A DNA stretch of 25,246 nucleotides, from positions 1 through 25,246 of the forward strand of contig JAICHN010000016.1 of assembly GCA_025924845.1 (NCBI GenBank), read 5' to 3'. Position numbers and translations under genes: made by a program. Shown in pieces: positions 21,588 to 25,246 of this stretch. The notes under the pieces were generated by a model. It was not told the DNA's origin, ran no database searches, and saw only the letters and a list, made by a program, of their open reading frames with translations. Every line of letters begins with the position of its first letter. The first letter of the stretch is position 1. The stretch is from Chloroflexota bacterium. GTDB taxonomy: Bacteria; Chloroflexota; UBA5177; JANWHV01.

Positions 21588-24482
21588 TTACTCCAGCGCA
21601 TAGGCAATCGCTTCCTCGGCCGACCTGGCAAGACCGTCTTGCCAGGTCACCAAGTATTTCTCCCGACCAAGTGCCGCCCTGACTGATTCAACGTGCCGCG
21701 CATAGATGGAACGGTTAGCAGGCCACATGGGCGTTCCAATCGCGGTGCGCAGCGCTTCCGCCGTTCCGAAAAGCCGTGCCGCTCGCTCCGCCCGTTCCAG
21801 GTTTCTCGCGACACCTGCCATGCCCTCTAAGAGCGTTCCGAGCAGCCAGCGCACACCAAGATTCTCGGCAATCCGCAGACTCTCGGTGAACGCCTGCTCC
21901 GCGCGTTGATCGTCGCGCTGCTCCAAGGCAAGGAGCCCGATGCTCGCCAGGACTTCGGCGATTGGTCCATCGCCTCTTAGCTTCCGAAAGACGGTCAGAG
22001 ACTCGACGAAGTGCGCCTCGGAGCGTGCCCAATCGCCCTGGTACCGCGCGGCAATTCCCAGGTTGTGGAGGGCGTAACCGGTGAACCAGGGATCTCCAAC
22101 TTGACGGAAGAGGACGAGGCTATGCTCAGCGAACTCTATTACTCGACGGACATCACCTTGGTCACGCGCCACATCACTCAGCCCCATTAATGCCGAGCCG
22201 ATGCCCCACGTATCCTCGACCTCCTGAAACACGGCCAGCACCTCCTGATACCGGGCCGTTGCCCCCGCATAGTCTCCATGCTCTCGGGCAATCAAGCCCA
22301 GTGCCGCGCTCGGGTAGGCCGCAAACCGTCTGTCGCCCGCTTCCAGCGCCTGGGTCAGCACCGTTTCCAGTACTCGAATTGCGAACGGATAGTCGCCCCA
22401 GTTTCGTGCCCCAAAGGCCAGGCCGAGCGCATAATCGCGCTGGAATGCCCCGAACATGGGAAGCGGCTTTAGTGATGCGGCGAGTGACGGAGGCTCATTC
22501 CCCTCCCCGTCGGGTGTAATTCCCGGAGCGAACGGCACGTCAGTTTTGTACCTGCCGTCCTGCGATGCTCGATAAAGAGCCTTGCTCCGACCGGCGAAAA
22601 CCCTGCTGCGCGCGGCATCGCTCTGACCTGCTGCCAGGAAGTGGAGCGACGTAGCAAGCAGATCCTTGTCTCCAAGCTCCTGCCCTAGCGTGACGCATTC
22701 CTCCAGTAAGTGCTCGGCTTGCTTCCGGTCTCCTCGGTGCAGTATTTCAAGAGCCAGACCGAGAGCCGCCTCCGCACAGCGAGGCGTATCGCCAAGCCCG
22801 CGATAGAGGGCCAGGCATTCCTCAAACAGCACGGCTGCCTCTCCGCTTTGCTGTTGGGAGGCAAGCTGCGCCGCTGTGTAGAGCGCCGCTGCTCGCAGCG
22901 CCGACGGCATGCCGGTGCCATGGGCCAGAAACTCCGACAGCCACCGCCGCCCTTCGCTCAGTGGCCCGCGCATTGCCCAAAACCGGACCAGGGCGATCGC
23001 CAACCGAAGCCCCAGTTCCTCATTGCCACTCTCGTGTGCCCACTGCAAGGCCGCGCGCAAATTGTCGTGCTCGACTTCCACTTTACCGAGCCACGCGGCC
23101 TGGCCCGATTCCTCTGCCTTCGCGGGCAGCTGTTCCGCCAAAGCCAGATAGTACTGGAAGTGCCGCCGCTTAAGAGCCTGGACCATTCCGCTTTGTTGCA
23201 GGCGCTCGAAAGCATATTCGCGGACCGTCTCCAGCATCACGAATCGTGCCTCCTCCGTCCCCTCCGCGCACAACAGGCTCTTCTCGACAAGGGATGCCGG
23301 CCCGCTGAGCACCCCGGACCACGACTCACTCGAACCGGTGCATACGGCTTTCGCCGCGCCCAGCGTACAGCCTGCCGTGAACACCGAGAGCTGGGCAAAC
23401 AGCGTCTGATCTTCCTCGCCGAGCAGGCTGTAGCTCCAGTCGAAGGTGCTCCGCAGCGTTTGCTGACGGGCGGGTGCGTCCGCTGCTCCTTCGGTCAAAA
23501 GATCCAGGCGACTGGAGAGCCGAGCCAGCAGGGCCGGCGGGGGCAGGAACTTAATTCGCGTGGCTGCCAACTCCAGGGCAAGCGGTAAGCCGTCAAGCCT
23601 TCGACAGATCTCAGTCACCATTGCAGTATTCTCCGTCGTCAAGGCAAACCCCGGTTGCACGGCTTGGGCACGCTGCACGAAGAGCGCCACCGCGGCGATG
23701 CCGGCCACCTCCTCCGGCGAAGGCAAGCGGCCCTGCGGCGGCACCGCCAGTGGCCGGAGGTCGAGCTCCTGTTCGCCGCGCAGCCGAAGCGGCACACGGC
23801 TGGTCACGAGCACATTGAGCCGAGGCGAACCGGCGAGGAGCCGACTGACAAAAGGTCCGGCGGGGAGAACCTGCTCGAAATTGTCCAGCACCATGAGGAC
23901 CTCACGCTCGGCCAGAAAGGTGAGCAAGCTCAGTTCGGGGGACGTCGAGCCGGTGCTTCGAATGCCGAACGCCGCGGCGATGGTGGACGGTACCAGCGCC
24001 GGATCGGTGAGGGATGCCAGCGAGACGAACACGGCGCCGTCCGCGTACTCTCTCACTGCCGGCTGTGCCGCATCGAGGGCCAGCCGAGTCTTGCCCACAC
24101 CTCCGGTACCGGTCAGGGTGATCAGACGCTTGTCCGCGTGCCGGAACTGGTGCAGCAAATCCATCTCACGCTCGCGGCCCAGTATGGCGGTCGGCGGCAC
24201 CGGTATGCAGCGCGGGGGTCGGGGGGACAACGGGCTCGGCCGCGGCTTCCCCTTCCGGGTGACAGCTGTCTCGAAGAGCATTTGGTCCGCCGGCGAGAGC
24301 TCAAGCGCGTGAGCCAATTCATGTACGGTATGGCGATAGGGACGGGTCTTCAGACCCCGTTCCAGATCGCTGATCGCCCGTGTGCTGATTCCGGATCGCT
24401 CGGCCAACGCCTCCTGGGTAAGCCCTGCCGCTACTCGATTCCGTCGCAGAAGCGCGGCAAAGGTTCCGTCATCGATGCCCAT
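21588..24482 (-). CDS. XRE-family regulator with NB-ARC (STAND) ATPase and TPR repeats
   Basis: A 964-residue transcriptional regulator of the STAND class. An N-terminal HTH_XRE (residues about 5-65, FAALLRRNRVAAGLTQEALA, SGISTRAISDLERG) is followed by a Pro-rich linker and an NB-ARC ATPase. The ATPase has Walker A GTGGVGKT (125-132), Walker B VLMVLDNFEQ (195-204) and a VTSRVPLRLRGE sensor motif. Then comes a winged region (LLGEEDQTLFAQLSVFTAGC), and from about residue 450 a long array of TPR helices ending in VRAALGREKYLVTWQDGLAR. The frame is open to 25214, but the part beyond 24482 is antisense to the SnoaL-like gene. MGIDDGTF is the usual start of this family; ATG 24530 is a less likely alternative. 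Such regulators are inactive until a signal promotes ATP-dependent oligomerisation. The divergent SnoaL-like gene may be a target. Confidence 0.88.
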   Translation of the reverse strand: MGIDDGTFAALLRRNRVAAGLTQEALAERSGISTRAISDLERGLKTRPYRHTVHELAHALELSPADQMLFETAVTRKGKPRPSPLSPRPPRCIPVPPTAILGREREMDLLHQFRHADKRLITLTGTGGVGKTRLALDAAQPAVREYADGAVFVSLASLTDPALVPSTIAAAFGIRSTGSTSPELSLLTFLAEREVLMVLDNFEQVLPAGPFVSRLLAGSPRLNVLVTSRVPLRLRGEQELDLRPLAVPPQGRLPSPEEVAGIAAVALFVQRAQAVQPGFALTTENTAMVTEICRRLDGLPLALELAATRIKFLPPPALLARLSSRLDLLTEGAADAPARQQTLRSTFDWSYSLLGEEDQTLFAQLSVFTAGCTLGAAKAVCTGSSESWSGVLSGPASLVEKSLLCAEGTEEARFVMLETVREYAFERLQQSGMVQALKRRHFQYYLALAEQLPAKAEESGQAAWLGKVEVEHDNLRAALQWAHESGNEELGLRLAIALVRFWAMRGPLSEGRRWLSEFLAHGTGMPSALRAAALYTAAQLASQQQSGEAAVLFEECLALYRGLGDTPRCAEAALGLALEILHRGDRKQAEHLLEECVTLGQELGDKDLLATSLHFLAAGQSDAARSRVFAGRSKALYRASQDGRYKTDVPFAPGITPDGEGNEPPSLAASLKPLPMFGAFQRDYALGLAFGARNWGDYPFAIRVLETVLTQALEAGDRRFAAYPSAALGLIAREHGDYAGATARYQEVLAVFQEVEDTWGIGSALMGLSDVARDQGDVRRVIEFAEHSLVLFRQVGDPWFTGYALHNLGIAARYQGDWARSEAHFVESLTVFRKLRGDGPIAEVLASIGLLALEQRDDQRAEQAFTESLRIAENLGVRWLLGTLLEGMAGVARNLERAERAARLFGTAEALRTAIGTPMWPANRSIYARHVESVRAALGREKYLVTWQDGLARSAEEAIAYALE
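21622..21648. repeat. Perfect 12-bp inverted repeat in the 3' end of the NB-ARC regulator gene
   Basis: GACCTGGCAAGA (21622-21633) and TCTTGCCAGGTC (21637-21648) flank a CCG loop and could form a stable hairpin about 13 codons before the stop. Neither strand has a following T-run, so it is not a classical terminator. It falls in the VTWQDGLARS segment conserved at the end of this regulator family, so coding constraint may explain part of it. Confidence 0.8.
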
Positions 24483-24753
24483 GTGCCATTTCCCGCACCT
24501 GCACTGGACTGGTTTCTGTCGACTTGCCATTATCGTAGCGCTCCGCCCGCTTGCTGACGAGAAAGTGTGTGGGTGAGTCGTGTGCATCGTGTGTGGCCCT
24601 GTGGCGGCAGCCGGCTTAGGCTGAGGAACGGGCAGAGAGAACAATGATTGCCCTGCGGTGAAGGTCTGAGTTGGCGCGGGGCCGCTGCTCGGTAGAGGCT
24701 TTAGAGTGGTGCCGCCGCGCGGCAGCACCGGTAGCAGAGAGGGTAAAGTCACT
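24483..24753. promoter_or_regulatory. Divergent intergenic region between the NB-ARC regulator and the SnoaL-like gene
   Basis: This 271-base gap must hold both start regions. It contains a GT-rich tract with two imperfect copies of TCGTGTG (about 24573-24592), a possible direct-repeat binding site for the adjacent regulator. I could not assign convincing -35/-10 boxes. Confidence 0.3.
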
Positions 24754-25101
24754 ATGTCGGTCGAAGAAAACAAAGCCGTTGTCACGCGCGTCGACGAGGC
24801 CGTTAACCGCCGCGATCTCGACGCTCTGGATGAGCACCCCGGCCTGCACGAGGCCAAGAAGTTTCTGGCCGGCTTGTTCCAGGCCGTCCCGGACATGCAG
24901 ACGACCATCGAGGAGATGGTTGCCGAGGGCGAGTGGGTGGCAGTACGCCGTATTGCTCGGGGTACGCAGCGCGGTGAGTGGCAGGGCATGGCACCGACCG
25001 GTCGCCCCCACACCGTGGAAGTACTGGGCATGTACCGGGTAGTTGATGGGCATATAGTGACAGCGTACGCGAACGGCCACCCTTTGGAGGGCACGGCATA
25101 A
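24754..25101 (+). CDS. SnoaL-like (NTF2-fold) polyketide cyclase-type protein, internally shortened
   Basis: A 115-residue member of the SnoaL-like NTF2-fold family: MSVEENKAVVTRVDEAVNRRDLDALDEHPG start, then EAKKFLAGLFQAVPDMQTTI, EEMVAEGEWVAVRRIARGTQ, GEWQGMAPTGRPHTVEVLGM and YRVVDGHIVTAY. These are the usual strands, but about 20-25 residues usually present after LDALDE (typically a DxxDH-containing segment) are missing, and the C-terminus is short. A catalytic acid in this fold is often in that missing segment, so activity is doubtful. A GAGAGGG site lies about 10 bases before the ATG; the frame is open upstream to 24706. It is divergent from the large NB-ARC regulator and is a plausible target of it. 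Confidence 0.75.
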   Translation: MSVEENKAVVTRVDEAVNRRDLDALDEHPGLHEAKKFLAGLFQAVPDMQTTIEEMVAEGEWVAVRRIARGTQRGEWQGMAPTGRPHTVEVLGMYRVVDGHIVTAYANGHPLEGTA

Positions 25102-25154
25102 GCGGTCGTTCGCGATCGGCAGACGATCCCCGCGGTTCGCGCCGGGCCCCCGGC

Positions 25155-25190
25155 GGGGGCGCGCGGGGGCCGGCCGGGCCGGGCGGGGGG
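25155..25190 (+). other. G-rich tract with G-quadruplex potential
   Basis: Five G-runs of three to six bases (25155-25159, 25165-25169, 25176-25178, 25181-25183 and 25185-25190) are separated by 1-6 bases, satisfying a standard G4 pattern. It is embedded in a nearly pure G/C segment (about 25139-25210) just after the SnoaL-like stop; the final 30 bases are abruptly AT-richer. Confidence 0.6.
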
Positions 25191-25246
25191 CCGTCGTGGG
25201 GCGGCGGCGCCCACCAGAGGTCAAAAAGCCAGATCAGGAAGTATAA

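Noticed and set aside
24483..25214. 244-residue extension of the NB-ARC regulator
   Set aside because: It is Ser/Thr/Pro-rich, antisense to the SnoaL-like gene, and the family start MGIDDGTF is at 24482.
25103..25246. Plus-strand frame ending EVKKPDQEV at the last three bases
   Set aside because: It passes through the G/C-only tract as an Arg/Gly low-complexity sequence and overlaps the SnoaL-like gene; no protein-like content.

Overview
This is a compact, high-GC bacterial window with mixed ATG, GTG and TTG starts, good Shine-Dalgarno sites and short gaps. The content (a full-length tricorn protease, a CBS/DRTGG family II pyrophosphatase, an NrtR-type Nudix regulator, a very large CtpI-like P-type ATPase locus and an XRE/NB-ARC/TPR regulator) fits a high-GC Chloroflexota (Thermomicrobia-like) or possibly actinobacterial chromosome. 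That assignment is inferred from gene families, not from a phylogenetic marker. No insertion sequences, phage genes or CRISPR arrays are visible.

Layout. (1) 1-2948, all minus: nrtR, nicotinate phosphoribosyltransferase, acyl-CoA thioesterase and the N-terminus of a class III aminotransferase that runs off the left edge. The first two are a recognisable NAD-salvage regulator/enzyme pair. (2) 3066-6055: a plus-strand TlpA-like thiol-disulfide protein converging on a minus-strand pair, AI-2E-family membrane protein then deoxyribose-phosphate aldolase. (3) 6177-6332: tRNA-Val(CAC) with its own promoter and a perfect terminator hairpin. (4) 6399-9897, plus: SCO1/SenC-like protein, PKD-like membrane-anchored protein, CBS-type Mn-dependent pyrophosphatase and a small membrane protein overlapping it by ATGA. 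(5) 10096-14003, minus: a BON-domain protein followed 17 bases later by a tricorn protease. (6) 14190-19760, plus: two small overlapping genes, then an approximately 1,600-codon P-type ATPase gene cut by three separate lesions. One lesion lies exactly on the catalytic DKTGT motif, whose codons survive only in a shifted frame. (7) 19761-20299: a stretch with no convincing gene, ending in a palindrome-overlapped extended -10 promoter. (8) 20300-21475: SPFH/band-7 membrane protein plus a ribbon-helix-helix protein. (9) 21588-25101: a large XRE/NB-ARC/TPR regulator (minus) divergent from a shortened SnoaL-like protein (plus), followed by an extremely G-rich tract at the right end.

The most interesting items are the broken P-type ATPase with its hidden phosphorylation motif and intact small upstream genes, the SPFH/RHH cassette with a palindrome embedded in its promoter, and the NrtR with an eroded Nudix box beside its probable target. 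I found no clear evidence of a wholly undescribed multi-gene system. The small-gene/HMA-like/giant P-ATPase locus is the closest candidate.
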